This document shows, piece after piece, positions 43,746-53,030 of a DNA stretch of 64,000 nucleotides; the stretch's first letter is position 1; every line of letters begins with the position of its first letter. The notes under the pieces were generated by a model, which saw nothing but the letters and a program-made list of their open reading frames with translations, was not told where the DNA came from and made no database searches. This DNA is from Ascarosepion bandense (lineage: Eukaryota; Mollusca; Cephalopoda; Sepiida; Sepiidae). The translations under genes and the position numbers were made by a program. The DNA lies in NCBI GenBank assembly GCA_037127315.1, contig JBBBDQ010000443.1:1429001-1493000 (forward strand), read 5' to 3'.

Positions 43746-43789
43746 CCACATACAAGCCTGTTTCGCTGTATCACAGCTCATCAGTGTGG
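43746..43789 (-). ncRNA. Hammerhead ribozyme, type I, intact core
   Basis: On minus, in order: stem I CCACA (43789-43785); core CUGAUGA (43784-43778); stem II GCUGU/ACAGC with loop GAU (43777-43765); GAAA (43764-43761); stem III ACA/UGU with loop GGCU; cleavage triplet GUA (A at 43751); stem I return UGUGG (43750-43746). All five stem-I and five stem-II pairs are Watson-Crick. Every invariant core nucleotide is present. Very short stem III and open stem I are typical of hammerheads in retrozymes and Penelope-like elements. Confidence 0.88.
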
Positions 43790-43799
43790 CTATATGAAA

Positions 43800-44084
43800 T
43801 TTGTATGTATATAAATATAAATATATATACATATATGTGTGTGTGTGTGTGTGTGAAATGTGTATGTATATAAATATAAATATATTTGATAATTTATAAT
43901 AAATATTCACAGCTCTATACATCATATATCGAGCACTGTTTTAAATTAATGTTTTGGACGGAAGAAATTCTTTCTTCGTTCTGTACCCACTCAGATAAAT
44001 ATAAATATATACAGATGCAATTTGTTATATATATTAAATTGTTTATATATTATATATGCGCTGTACTTATTTGAAAGTGCTAAA
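43800..44084. other. TA/TG microsatellites and unassigned sequence
   Basis: TG run at about 43837-43853 and A/T-rich repeats with TATAAATATAAATATAT. The small frames on both strands are not convincing. Confidence 0.4.
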
Positions 44085-44124
44085 TATCAGTGATAGAGCT
44101 GATATATTCATTTAGATAGGTATG

Positions 44125-44170
44125 AGTTTGTAACCCTGGGTTTCATGCTCTTGTGATCGTCAGACAAACT
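44125..44170 (-). ncRNA. Hammerhead-like ribozyme, left arm
   Basis: On minus: AGTTTGT, core CTGACGA, TCACAAGAGCAT (stem II hardly pairs), GAAA, CCCAGGGTT (stem III ACC/GGT), then ACAAACT. Stem I has seven perfect pairs. Core residues conform (position 7 is free), but stem II is degraded. Confidence 0.45.
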
Positions 44171-44302
44171 GATTAATTTTTTAAAAAATTAGCTATATAT
44201 AGGGCTGCATATATTGGTGTATTTTTGTTGAAGTGGGCCCCTTCCACAAAAATACACCAATATATGCAGTCCTATATATAGTCAATTTTTAAAAAATGAA
44301 TC

Positions 44303-44348
44303 AGTTTGTCTGATGATCGCATGAACGTGAAACCCAGGATTACAAACT
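44303..44348 (+). ncRNA. Hammerhead-like ribozyme, right arm
   Basis: AGTTTGT, core CTGATGA, TCGCATGAACGT (CG/CG inner pairs), GAAA, CCCAGGATT, then ACAAACT. Stem I seven pairs; stem III has one mismatch compared with the left arm. The two arms have decayed differently. Confidence 0.45.
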
Positions 44349-44354
44349 CACACC

Positions 44355-44402
<48 letters not shown>

Positions 44403-44407
<5 letters not shown>

Positions 44408-44910
44408 GATTCACTAGATAATTGATTTAAAAAGTTATAATATAAAGAAAAACAAATATTCCAAAGAAAAGATTAGAATATATTTTCAAAAGCTCTGCTT
44501 GCGTGTTCATCTGTGAAAAACAGGAAAAGTTTGTTCAATTAAATCATCCTATGTCAAGATGGGACCCAAATCTATAATCATCCTGCCACCATGTCAGGCT
44601 GAATTTCAAGTTCTATTAAGGACCACCTCTATTCTGTCTCAGAAGTGAATGTACGTCAGGATCAAGTGGTTGGCTATGGCAGCTTCTTTTCTGGCACCAG
44701 AAATTAAAAAAAATAAAAATAAGATACTCTGCCTATGGCACTAGCTGCCAATCATAGCAACTCAGAGATTGTCAGCTCCTTGAAATTAGTCAGCATCATT
44801 GCATTCAAGGTCAGGAACCAGCTAGGGGCCTCTGATTTTTACACGTCTTCTACATCCAAGAAAAAACAAAAACAAAAACATTCTAAACAGTCAGGTTATA
44901 CCATAAGATA
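44403..44910. other. Unassigned stretch
   Basis: No gene recognised. 44560-44820 has balanced composition (CACCATGTCAGGCTGAATTT and onward) and may be an old transposon piece. Confidence 0.3.
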
Positions 44911-45185
44911 AGCCAGCCAGTTAAATGCCTTACGTGAAACACGCTTGGGCGATCATGTCGCTTTCGAGATATGACTGACTGGGCAGAAGATTATCCCACT
45001 GTAGGTTGCCATTGCTTTCTGTAGTAGACTGGTTGCCAGCCATGGCTATAGAACCCAATCTGTCCTGTTATTTAACTCATAACTGGAGGGAAGAGATGGA
45101 TTAATACATTTCCCAAGGGTATTTGCGCGTAAGTGAATGCAGTTAATTCAAACTCGGCTCTCCGATTTCTCGTTCTGAGCCAATA
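44911..45185 (-). mobile_element. SINE-S, near full length
   Basis: From AGCCAGCCAGTTAAATGCC to CGATTTCTCGTTCTGAGCCA. The head is cut just before the A box and joins LINE-B at about 45190. The plus frame 45133-45546 starts in this SINE and reads into LINE-B; it is chimeric. Confidence 0.85.
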
Positions 45186-45194
45186 TAAGATAAG

Positions 45195-45545
45195 GCATGT
45201 AAATAAAAAGGAAATCTTAAAGAAAATGGAAATGAAAAGGACACTTATGGAGAATCAGAAAAAGACAACTGAACTGAAATTTCTTGGATACATAATGACG
45301 AAGAAGTGTTTAGAGAATTTGATCCTCACAGGGCTTATTGAAGGCAAAAAGACTGAGAGAAGCAACGAGCCACTTACTAAACATTTTTTATGTGATTCAA
45401 TGTCAGAACGAAGAGTAGGAGGGATGGTAAAAAGAAAACCATTACTAAGAGCTGCAAAGGATAGAAGGGTGTGGAGAACTATGATCTTTATGTCCTTAAG
45501 AGATATTGTGCCTAGAGAAACAGTAAGGCATCATAAGGATAGCTG
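45195..45545 (+). pseudogene. LINE-B 3' ORF fragment
   Basis: Reads MEMKRTLMENQKKTTELKF, LGYIMTKKCLENLILTGLIE, then AAKDRRVWRTMIFMS near 45480. Part of the middle is shortened compared with 9319-9600. No RT. Confidence 0.8.
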
Positions 45546-46057
45546 AGTTCTACCATGAGCTCCAGGACGTCATCTAAGACAACAACACTAACAAGGGGAT
45601 AAGAGTTTACACTAACACCTGCAAAGGGGTCTTGGACACACCAATCAAACTTGAGATTGGTCTATGGGTGGCTGTTTTTGTTCCAGCAGGACTGATTCTT
45701 CCTACATAACTCGCCTTGGAATAGCAGGTTGAGTATTTTCCTGTTACTTATAACAATGCATCCTATCTCTCCTTGATTTGAATCTTTTAGGCACAAAAAT
45801 TCATTGAAGATCATCTGTGGGAATGTCATGGTAAACATGAACTGCAATAATGGGATCCAGATATGCAGTAATTTCCAAAGCTGTTATACTTGAGGCTGAA
45901 GTTTTTTTAGGAATTTCATAATTTTTGCTTTTTAACACATTTTCTATGGGTGATTGATATATATATATATTTTTTTTTTTGCAGCTTATCAACCTTTTGC
46001 AGGTTAGTTAAATCCAGAAAATATGATAATGATTTAATGATACAAGTCAAATTAATT
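45546..46057. other. Unassigned stretch
   Basis: No gene recognised. TA and T runs at 45958-45981. Confidence 0.3.
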
Positions 46058-46165
46058 AACTCATATCTGGACTATAAGAAATGGATTCATATATTTCCCA
46101 AGGGTATCTGCATGTTAGTGAATAATCCGTCACTTTCTTCCAGTTATGGGTTAAATAACAGGGTG
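46058..46165. mobile_element. Two inverted SINE-S snippets
   Basis: 46060-46124 matches the SINE-S linker in minus orientation (TTTCCCAAGGGTATCTGC). 46123-46165 matches the same region in plus orientation (CCAGTTATGGGTTAAATAAC). A rearranged remnant. Confidence 0.5.
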
Positions 46166-46482
46166 GGGCCTGGAAGCAACCCATCCAGTGTTGGTGTCAC
46201 AATAAAAACACCCTTGGTAGCCCTGGCAAAGCATCAAGTATTCAGCTATTTGACAAGATTATGAATTTCGCTATAAACTGCGCCAGGGTTTCAAATGCAC
46301 AGGGAATACTGGAGGGGTGTAGTGAGTTCTATCTCAGCGAAGACTGCAGGACGAAGTGAATATAATGAAACTGACTGGAATTGAAACACAGCTCACCAAG
46401 TTCCAATTTCATTTACAGATCCAAGATTCATTACATCACCTATAGATCAAAGCTTGTCATTGATCACATTTTTTGAATGTTT

Positions 46483-46927
46483 TGAAAACTGATTTTCTTG
46501 AAAATTTACACAGTTGTATTATAAGCGTCTGCGAGAGTTCTTAGCTAGGTTTTGTGTTAAGGTACCCCCGATAAATATTGAAAATCGATAATCGAGAAAA
46601 ATGGGGTTATAGAAGGAGTGGTCCGATTTTAATCAAATTTGATACACATAGACAAAGACATAAGAAACGATATTCAGAAGTTTCAAGGTTGCAGTTCTTA
46701 CAATAGTGCAGAAAATCGATAATATATATATATATATAAAAGGCAAGATGTTAGTGTGTGTGTGTGTCTGTTTATCTCTCTTTATGTCTTTTATACAAAT
46801 CCACAATTTTTATCCGATTCTCACCAAATTTCACACAAATATTCTTTAGGCTGAGTCTGAGCTCCAGGACCATGGATTAATTTTAAAGCTTTCATTACAC
46901 CCGAGCAACGCCGGGCCATACTGCTAG
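46483..46927 (+). mobile_element. Helitron-like element H7, 5'-truncated
   Basis: Begins inside the element (TTTTCTTGAAAATTTACACA) and ends CCCGAGCAACGCCGGGCCAT, then CTAG at 46924-46927, followed by T. The hairpin is intact. Internal TA and TG repeats like H2. Confidence 0.85.
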
Positions 46928-46944
46928 TCTTATTAATTTAAACA

Positions 46945-47265
46945 TTATGTTTGAGTAGATACCTTGATTTTTGGTTTGTTTCTTTAAATGATGTAAAATT
47001 ATATTTTTGGACTCAAAATGTAAACTAACTAATTTCAAAAATATGTATTTTCCCTCTCCAATAAAATTGGTCAACATGAATTTTGATGCCAAGAAACAAA
47101 ACCTGGTTTTTTTAGCTAATTTGACGGAGGCTGATTCTGAAAATGACGTTAAATTTTTATGGTTAGCTACCATTTTTACTGAAATGAAATTGCTCATTTG
47201 TGGAGAAAATATCAATTTACGATCTTGGCTGATCACAACATTTAGCGAATGAAGGTTGTAGAAAC
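46945..47265 (-). repeat. Dispersed family Y, copy 1, with overlapping frames
   Basis: Minus frame (47272 to 46895) reads VVISQDRKLIFSPQMSNFIS, VKMVANHKNLTSFSESASVK, and LAKKTRFCFLASKF. A plus frame of 81 codons overlaps it (47007-47252, starting MDSKCKLTNF). The same DNA, decayed, occurs in plus orientation at 49340-49640. No family recognised. The last minus residues run into Helitron H7. Confidence 0.45.
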
Positions 47266-47451
47266 CCATCAATTTTCAGGTAGACCAAGCAATTTATGTC
47301 AGCCACCGAAAATAAATTATTTTTATCAGAAAAAATGTTTTTGAGTCAAAAATTTTAAAATATAAATACCACATTTTTTTAGTTTATTTGCCAGAATTCA
47401 AATTAACTGATAAACTTTATCAGTAATATGCTAATATATGTATTTTTTTTT

Positions 47452-48176
47452 TTAATCATATCACCTCGAGCAAGGTGGTAATGCTACTGATGCGCAGGGG
47501 GCTACGTAGAAGTGAAAAGATTGGAAAAGAGAAAGCTGGAAACCACATCCTAAACAGGGAGCAAGGGATGAGCCTCTTCACCTGTTCAATAGACGTGGGT
47601 GGAGTGGGAACCGGGCGATAGTTTAGTCTATCTACTCCAATTGAAAAAGAAAAGAGTGAAAAGATTGGAAAAGAGAAAGCCAGAAACCACATCCTAAACA
47701 GGGAGCAAGGGATGAGCCTCTTCACCTGTTCAATAGACATGGGTGGAGTGGGAACCGGGCGATAGTTTAGTCTATCTACTCAAATTGAAAAAGAAAAGAG
47801 TAAAAAGATTGGAAAAGAGAAAGCCAGAAACCACATCCTAAAGAGGGAACAAGGGATGAGCCTCTTCACCTGTTCAATAGACGTGGGTAGAGTGTGAACC
47901 GGGTGATAGTTTAGTCTATCTACTCCAATTGAAAAAAAAAAGAAAAAAGAAAACAGTGAAAAGATTGAAAAAGAGAAAGCCGGAAAGCACATCCTAAACA
48001 GGGAAGGATGAGCCTTTTCACCTTTTCAATAGATGTGGGTGGAGTGTGAACCGGGCGATAGTTTAGTCTATCTACTCCAATTGAAAAAAAAAAAGAAAAG
48101 AGTGAAAAGATTGGAAAAGAGAAAACCGAAAACCACATCCTAAACAGGGAACAAGGGATGAGCCTCTTCCCCTGTA
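47452..48176 (-). mobile_element. SINE-C array, about 4.5 units of about 144 bp
   Basis: The single 3' tail (poly-T, TAATCATATCACCTCGAGCA, GGGGGCTACGTAG) is followed by units starting at 47511, 47655, 47799, 47955 and 48101. Each unit is the body plus the GGAGTAGATAGAC module, joined by an A-rich linker (TTGAAAAAGAAAAGAGTG). Only the last unit has the LINE-like tail, so the body and not the tail was amplified. Minus frames here (47456-48138) are repeat artefacts. Confidence 0.9.
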
Positions 48177-48742
48177 TTAAGCTTCTATTTTTTTACATAG
48201 ACATCTAAATAAATTTCTGAATAATTGCGGTGAAGTGAGTGATGAGCAAGTAGAATGATTTCATGAGGATATCAAAAGAGTGTAAGAGTGCTATCGGGGA
48301 CAGTGGAACAAACGAATGATGGCTAACTACTGTTGGAGTATCAAAAGGGACTTAAATAATAGTGAACATGACAGACAATCAAGAAAAAGAAAATTTTTAC
48401 CATAGTTCTTTTATTTTATTTCTGCTGTTCACTCAGTTATATGCCATATGTGATACATGCTTGGGCAATCATAATGCAATTCACTCTGCCAGAAATTTAG
48501 AAACGTCATGCTATACTGTTTAATATTTGTTGGTTGGTTGGTTGTTTTGTTTTTATGGCAAATCAACACCTCGGCGGATCATTTATTGCCAACTAAACTT
48601 TATTTATTTATTGCTGGTAATACCTTTTTCTTTCAACAATTTATTGTTATATAAGTTTTTGTGTCTAGTAATACATTTTTCTTTTCGAGTATCAAGATTC
48701 ATTATGATTTGTTTTTAAGGGCAGGGTCCTCAAGTTCTACTC
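48177..48742. other. Mostly unassigned; tiny SINE piece
   Basis: 48430-48472 matches the SINE-S 3' end (CAGTTATATGCCATATGTGA, CTTGGGCAATCAT). The rest shows nothing recognisable. Confidence 0.4.
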
Positions 48743-49125
48743 TTGTTATTTAACCCATAACTGGAGGGAAGGGACGGATTAATACCTTTCCTAAGGGTAC
48801 CAGTGCTTAAGTGAATGCAGGGTATTCAACTGGAATTCGAACTCGGCTCACCGATTTCTTGATTTCTTGAAAGAGACATGACTGACTGGGCAGAAGATTA
48901 TCCTGCAGTAGGTTGCCATTGCTTTCTGCGGTAGACTGGTTGCCAGCCAAGGCTATAGAACCCAATCTGTCCTGTTATTTAATCCATAACTGGAGGGAAG
49001 AGATGGATTAATACCTTTCCCAAGGGTATTTGCGCGTAAGTGAATGCATTGAATTCAGCTGGAATTCGATCTCGGCTCCCTGTGTTATTGTTCTGAGTTG
49101 ATATCCACTGTCCTGCAATGCACAT
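48743..49125 (-). mobile_element. Two SINE-S copies joined
   Basis: First piece (48748-48860): linker and head region with GAATTCGAACTCGGCTCACC. Second piece (48868-49125): hairpin remnant, central domain and head, ending ATCCACTGTCCTGCAATGCA. The head-to-tail junction lies at about 48865. Confidence 0.8.
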
Positions 49126-49339
49126 TTCTGCTGATAGTTGATTTAGTTATTTGCTGAAAATACTTGTTGGTCTTGGTATATTCAGTTGTGTTATTTTTAA
49201 AGACTTAGGGTCTAATTGTTATTTTAAAAAAATAGTATTTCTCAATAAGCAAACTGATATTTTTTTGGTTTAATTATGAATTGAGAGATTTTTATGATTT
49301 TACTTTGAGAAATATTGCCATTAGTCAATATGTACAGAA
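49126..49339. other. Unassigned AT-rich stretch
   Basis: Nothing recognised. Confidence 0.3.
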
Positions 49340-49640
49340 AACAAATGAAAACAATGCTTTTTTTTTCTCAAAAAATGAGGCATTTCTGTGCAGCAAAACA
49401 GTAGCTAACCAAGAAAAAGTAAGATCATTTTCAGATTCAGTGCCCTCAAATTAACTAAAAAAAGATGTTTGGTGTCTTGACACCATTTCAGAACTTTTTT
49501 TTGTTTACTAGTTTTATGTATCTTATTACTATAAATATTATATTTTAGTAGATATAAGTATTTTAATAGATTCTCTGTTTTTTTATTTGTTTCTTTAAAC
49601 AGTGTGAATTACATCTACCAGCTTGTGCATTTGTGAGTCT
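49340..49640 (+). repeat. Dispersed family Y, copy 2, decayed
   Basis: Matches copy 1 in opposite orientation: CAGTAGCTAACCAAGAAAAA, CATTTTCAGATTCAG, CAAATTAACTAAAAAAAG, and TTTGTTTCTTTAAACAGTGT. Frames are broken. Confidence 0.45.
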
Positions 49641-49785
49641 TAAAGAAAATGTGCTGTTGATATAATTCACATTGTTTAAAAAACAAAATAGGACATCCAC
49701 TAAAATATAACATTTAAAGTAATAATGTTACATTAAAAATAAAGTCCATTTATTCCTTAGAAATTACTATATATGAGGACACACT

Positions 49786-50041
49786 GTCATGGTGAAACAC
49801 ACCCATTCTATAGTGAATAGACTCTCCCACCTAATTTAAGTAGGAGTAGTAAGAGGAATGAGGGTCAGTCGATGTTGGATGATAATAGTCAACAGATAGT
49901 CGAATACAGAAGCAGTCAGTGACCTGACAAGATTACACTGCGTAATATATATTATATCAAGTTCCTAACGTTTTGTACATCAGACCTATTAGGACCGATT
50001 TTAGCACAAATACTAGCCTCCACTGCAAAAATAACTCCACA
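49786..50041 (-). repeat. Dispersed family E, copy 1
   Basis: On minus: GTGGAGTTATTTTTGCAGTG, GGCTAGTATTTGTGCTAAAA, TCGGTCCTAATAG, then CACCTAATTTAAG reversed near the end, and TTTCACCATGAC. About 256 bp, matching 60042-60290. No TIR, A tail or promoter boxes recognised. Class unknown. Confidence 0.75.
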
Positions 50042-50044
50042 GCA

Positions 50045-51171
50045 CACACACCCCACACACACCAGTAATTTTCTCAGGTTACTGTAGATCACAAGCCTTT
50101 TTAAAAATCTGTCAGACACGGGAAGTAGTTTACATGACATTGCCATGCTAACCCATTGGCAGGGAGTTTAAATTCAGACTTATTACCCCACCAAAACTAG
50201 AAAATAGAGTCTACCCTTTTATTTTTGTTTATAGTTGGGAAGAGAAAAGATAGATTACTGCCTTTTTCAAGCATATAAATGCAAAAATGTATTCAACAGC
50301 CTCAGGCAAAATTTGAATTGAGCCTGTTGATTTGATATACGCATAAATGCAGAATGTCTCAGCCTTAATATCATGTCTGAATCCGGGGTCATTGTCATGT
50401 CACAAATCTCTGTTGGGAGCACTAGTTTTAGACATATTTCAATCATGCTAGAGAGAAAAGTAATAATCAAAGGAGAAAATACATGAGAAGCCTATCAAGT
50501 ATTTGATGTCTAACCAGAACCCTTGGGCTTTGAATTGTACTAAGGTGTCTGATGCAAGTCAGTTCTAAAAGCAAAGGCATTTTTCAATTCTCAGAAAGGC
50601 AGGAAATGAAATATGGCAAAGTCTTCAATATTCAGAACAAGTGTAATTTGAAGATTTGGAATGAGAAAGACACTCTTCAGAGGCAGATGTCAACATCTGG
50701 CAATAAATGTAACAGACCAGATGTGCAAAATGCAAAAAAGAAATTGTTGGCCGATATTTTTATGACTTAAGGAAATGAGTTAATGATAAAATTAAAATAA
50801 AGAACATTTATTGATATGAAAACAGAATATATATATATATATATTTTGAGGGATTTAATTTTAAATTTCAACTTATTTTATGTGTATTTTGGGTATATTT
50901 AATTTAGATTCTTTTTGTTTCCATCACTTTTGTCATTAAATATTTCCACGTTGTGATAATAGAAGATCTGCCAAAAATGGTGAAATGCTATAAGAACCTG
51001 GATGCAAAATATATTTTTGATAGACTTGTGATTAAAGCAATTTCTAAAAAACCTTTTTGCCATTGTGAAATATTTTCTCCTTTAATTAGAGTAGCATCTT
51101 TTATGTCAAAATTGTAGTCAGTCTTGTTACTTTGGTTCTATCTAAAATTTTCACATACACACATTATATAT
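50045..51171. other. Unassigned stretch
   Basis: No gene recognised. TA run at 50827-50844. Frames at 50267-50470 and 50552-50770 have no known domain. Confidence 0.3.
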
Positions 51172-51930
51172 AATGTGGTGCGATGAATAAATTGTCCTCT
51201 AAGTTAGGCAAAAATGAAAATAACACTGACATTTCATTTTCACAGATATATTTATCAAAATTTCACAAAAATATCTTGAAATACTACAATAAGTTTATTT
51301 AATAAAATTGCCATTGGATGCAACAACAGCCTCATGAAACTCTTCTGGATGGTCTCCTTTTGCTATAATCCTTGCCGTCAGTTCATTTTTGGTCTCCCAC
51401 TCAACAGCAACCCACACATAATAATCAAGAGTGTTGTAGTCTGGGGGGTTAAGTGGGCAGATGTAAGGGGTGATATGGCCTCAGAAATTTTTGATGGTCA
51501 TGACTGAATTTTCTTGCTTGTGTGGCATGGTGCAGAGTCTTGTTACCAGACATAGGGTCTTCCAGCAGCCACCCTCTTGATCCAGGGCAACTCTACCTCC
51601 TCAAGGCATTTGCAGTAGGCCCTAATGTTGAACCTGAAGCCCTGTTAGAAGATGAATGGTGGTATAACATCACCATCACTAGTTGTTATAACTCTCTAGT
51701 AATGGCTTATAATATTATATCTCGACTGACTCCAATATTGTTCTAACAAACACTTTATCAGGACTCCCTCAGAAATGTTTATATTGGAGCTTTTGATGCA
51801 AATGCCAAGCACTATAGCATCCTGTTTCCAAATTTCTAGCAGCGTGAACTGTGTCATGGTGCTCTTTTTACTCACAAATGGTGCCCAACTAACCCTACTA
51901 TACTGTGAAGTTGACAAAATCAAAAAACAA
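51172..51930 (-). pseudogene. Tc1/mariner-type transposase remnant with one TIR
   Basis: Left end: TA then ATGTGGTGCGATGAATAAAT, matching the terminus at 63598. Minus frames read LPWIKRVAAGRPYVW then QDSAPCHTSK (second catalytic Asp), and PPDYNTLDYYVWVAVEWETK (third Asp in LDYYVW), then NELTARIIAKGDHPEEFHEA and VVASNG at about 51310. Frameshifts and stops separate them, and the N-terminal DNA-binding part beyond 51800 is unreadable. Both acidic residues that can be seen are kept. Confidence 0.75.
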
Positions 51931-52573
51931 TAGACATATGAAAAATTATAAAAAAAAAAAATGGGGAAAATTTAACCATAGCACTTATATATACTAAGTG
52001 AAGTTGTGTTGAAGCAGAAAACACTTGAAGTCACTTGGTGTGGACCTCAGTGTCAACTGTTATCCCTATATTTGCATACACTCTCTCTGATATTGAGCAC
52101 CTTAATATTTTCATCATATATATATATATATAGCAATAGAAATGTTATAATTCTAAAGTTAGCACTTCATTGTCATGATTATGAGATATATGCTACAGGC
52201 AAAAACTTTTGGTCGACCTTGCATTTCTTTAAAAAATACCTTAAAATTAAATATTTTTGTATAATATCCTTGGCATTCTTTCCAACAGTTTAAAAAAAAA
52301 ATAGGTGGCACATCTTCCCATGCATTCTTCAAATCTTTGGATATTCTCCTAAAACTCAACTATCTAATTCATCTTATACTAATTCAATAGCAGAGCAGTC
52401 AGGAAATTGAGGTCATAATTCTCAAAGTTTGTTTACTTTTTGGATTCGAAGTAATTTCGACATAATTTAGGACAGTGTTTTGGATCATTGTCCTGCTAAA
52501 GGTGTATTTTTTACAATTATGCATAAACCAGATGGTATACCATATATTTTATTCATGATTCTCCTGACCTGAA
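51931..52573. other. Unassigned stretch
   Basis: No gene recognised. TA run at about 52114-52132. The plus frame 52006-52293 (95 codons) spans it and has no recognised domain. Confidence 0.3.
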
Positions 52574-52686
52574 ACAAATCTTCAGCTTTCTCTCCCACAA
52601 AACAAATCTTCAGCTCTCTCTCCCACAAAACAAATCTTCAGCTCTCTCTGCCACAAAACAAATCTTCAGCTCTCTCTCCCACAAAA
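52574..52686. repeat. 28-bp tandem repeat, four copies
   Basis: Unit ACAAATCTTCAGCTCTCTCT plus CCCACAAA, starting at 52574 with a period of 28. Confidence 0.9.
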
Positions 52687-53030
52687 CACCCCTACATAAT
52701 AACAAATTCACCATCATTCTTAACTGTTGGGTCCAGTCATTCATCATTCAGTTTCACCTCCATCTTTCTTCTTACATACTCACTTCTTAATACCAAAATG
52801 TTCAAATTTGGACTCTGTATGTCTACAATAGATGATATGGTGCTGATTGCAGACACCGAAAGGAAACTACAAGACCTCCTACAGAAGGTAGCTGAAGAGA
52901 GTGACAAGAAAATACTACAAATAAACTGTAAGAAAACCGAATGCATAGTCATCAGCAAAAAGAGCATCTCAAATCTACAGTCAGCACTTGGATAGGTTTT
53001 GCATTGAACCACTGCACTTCTGAATCCTTT

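Larger units (their letters stand above)
43431..43789 (-). mobile_element. Retrozyme-like unit bounded by two hammerhead motifs
   Basis: TTAGTCATCCAC followed by the hammerhead motif occurs at 43429 and again 310 bp later at 43739. The 310-bp interval is non-coding and includes CCAGGATTGAAACTCGACCG, also seen at 5965 and 59731. Two same-strand ribozymes around a few hundred bp are the layout of retrozymes, non-autonomous retroelements that spread through circular RNA. No LTR, PBS or polypurine tract was identified. Confidence 0.65.
44085..44400. repeat. Interrupted palindrome with ribozyme-like arms and TA repeat
   Basis: Left arm (about 44105-44240) and right arm (about 44245-44355) are near-complementary around GGGCCCC near 44237. 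A TA microsatellite (44356-44402) follows. The preceding segment has GTGCTAAATATCAGTGATAG, like the one before the 36.2 kb palindrome. Confidence 0.85.

Noticed and set aside
45133..45546. 137-codon frame as a host gene
   Set aside because: Starts in a SINE-S and continues in a LINE-B fragment.
47456..48138. Signal-peptide-like Phe/Ser/Leu-rich frames
   Set aside because: They translate repeated SINE-C units on minus.
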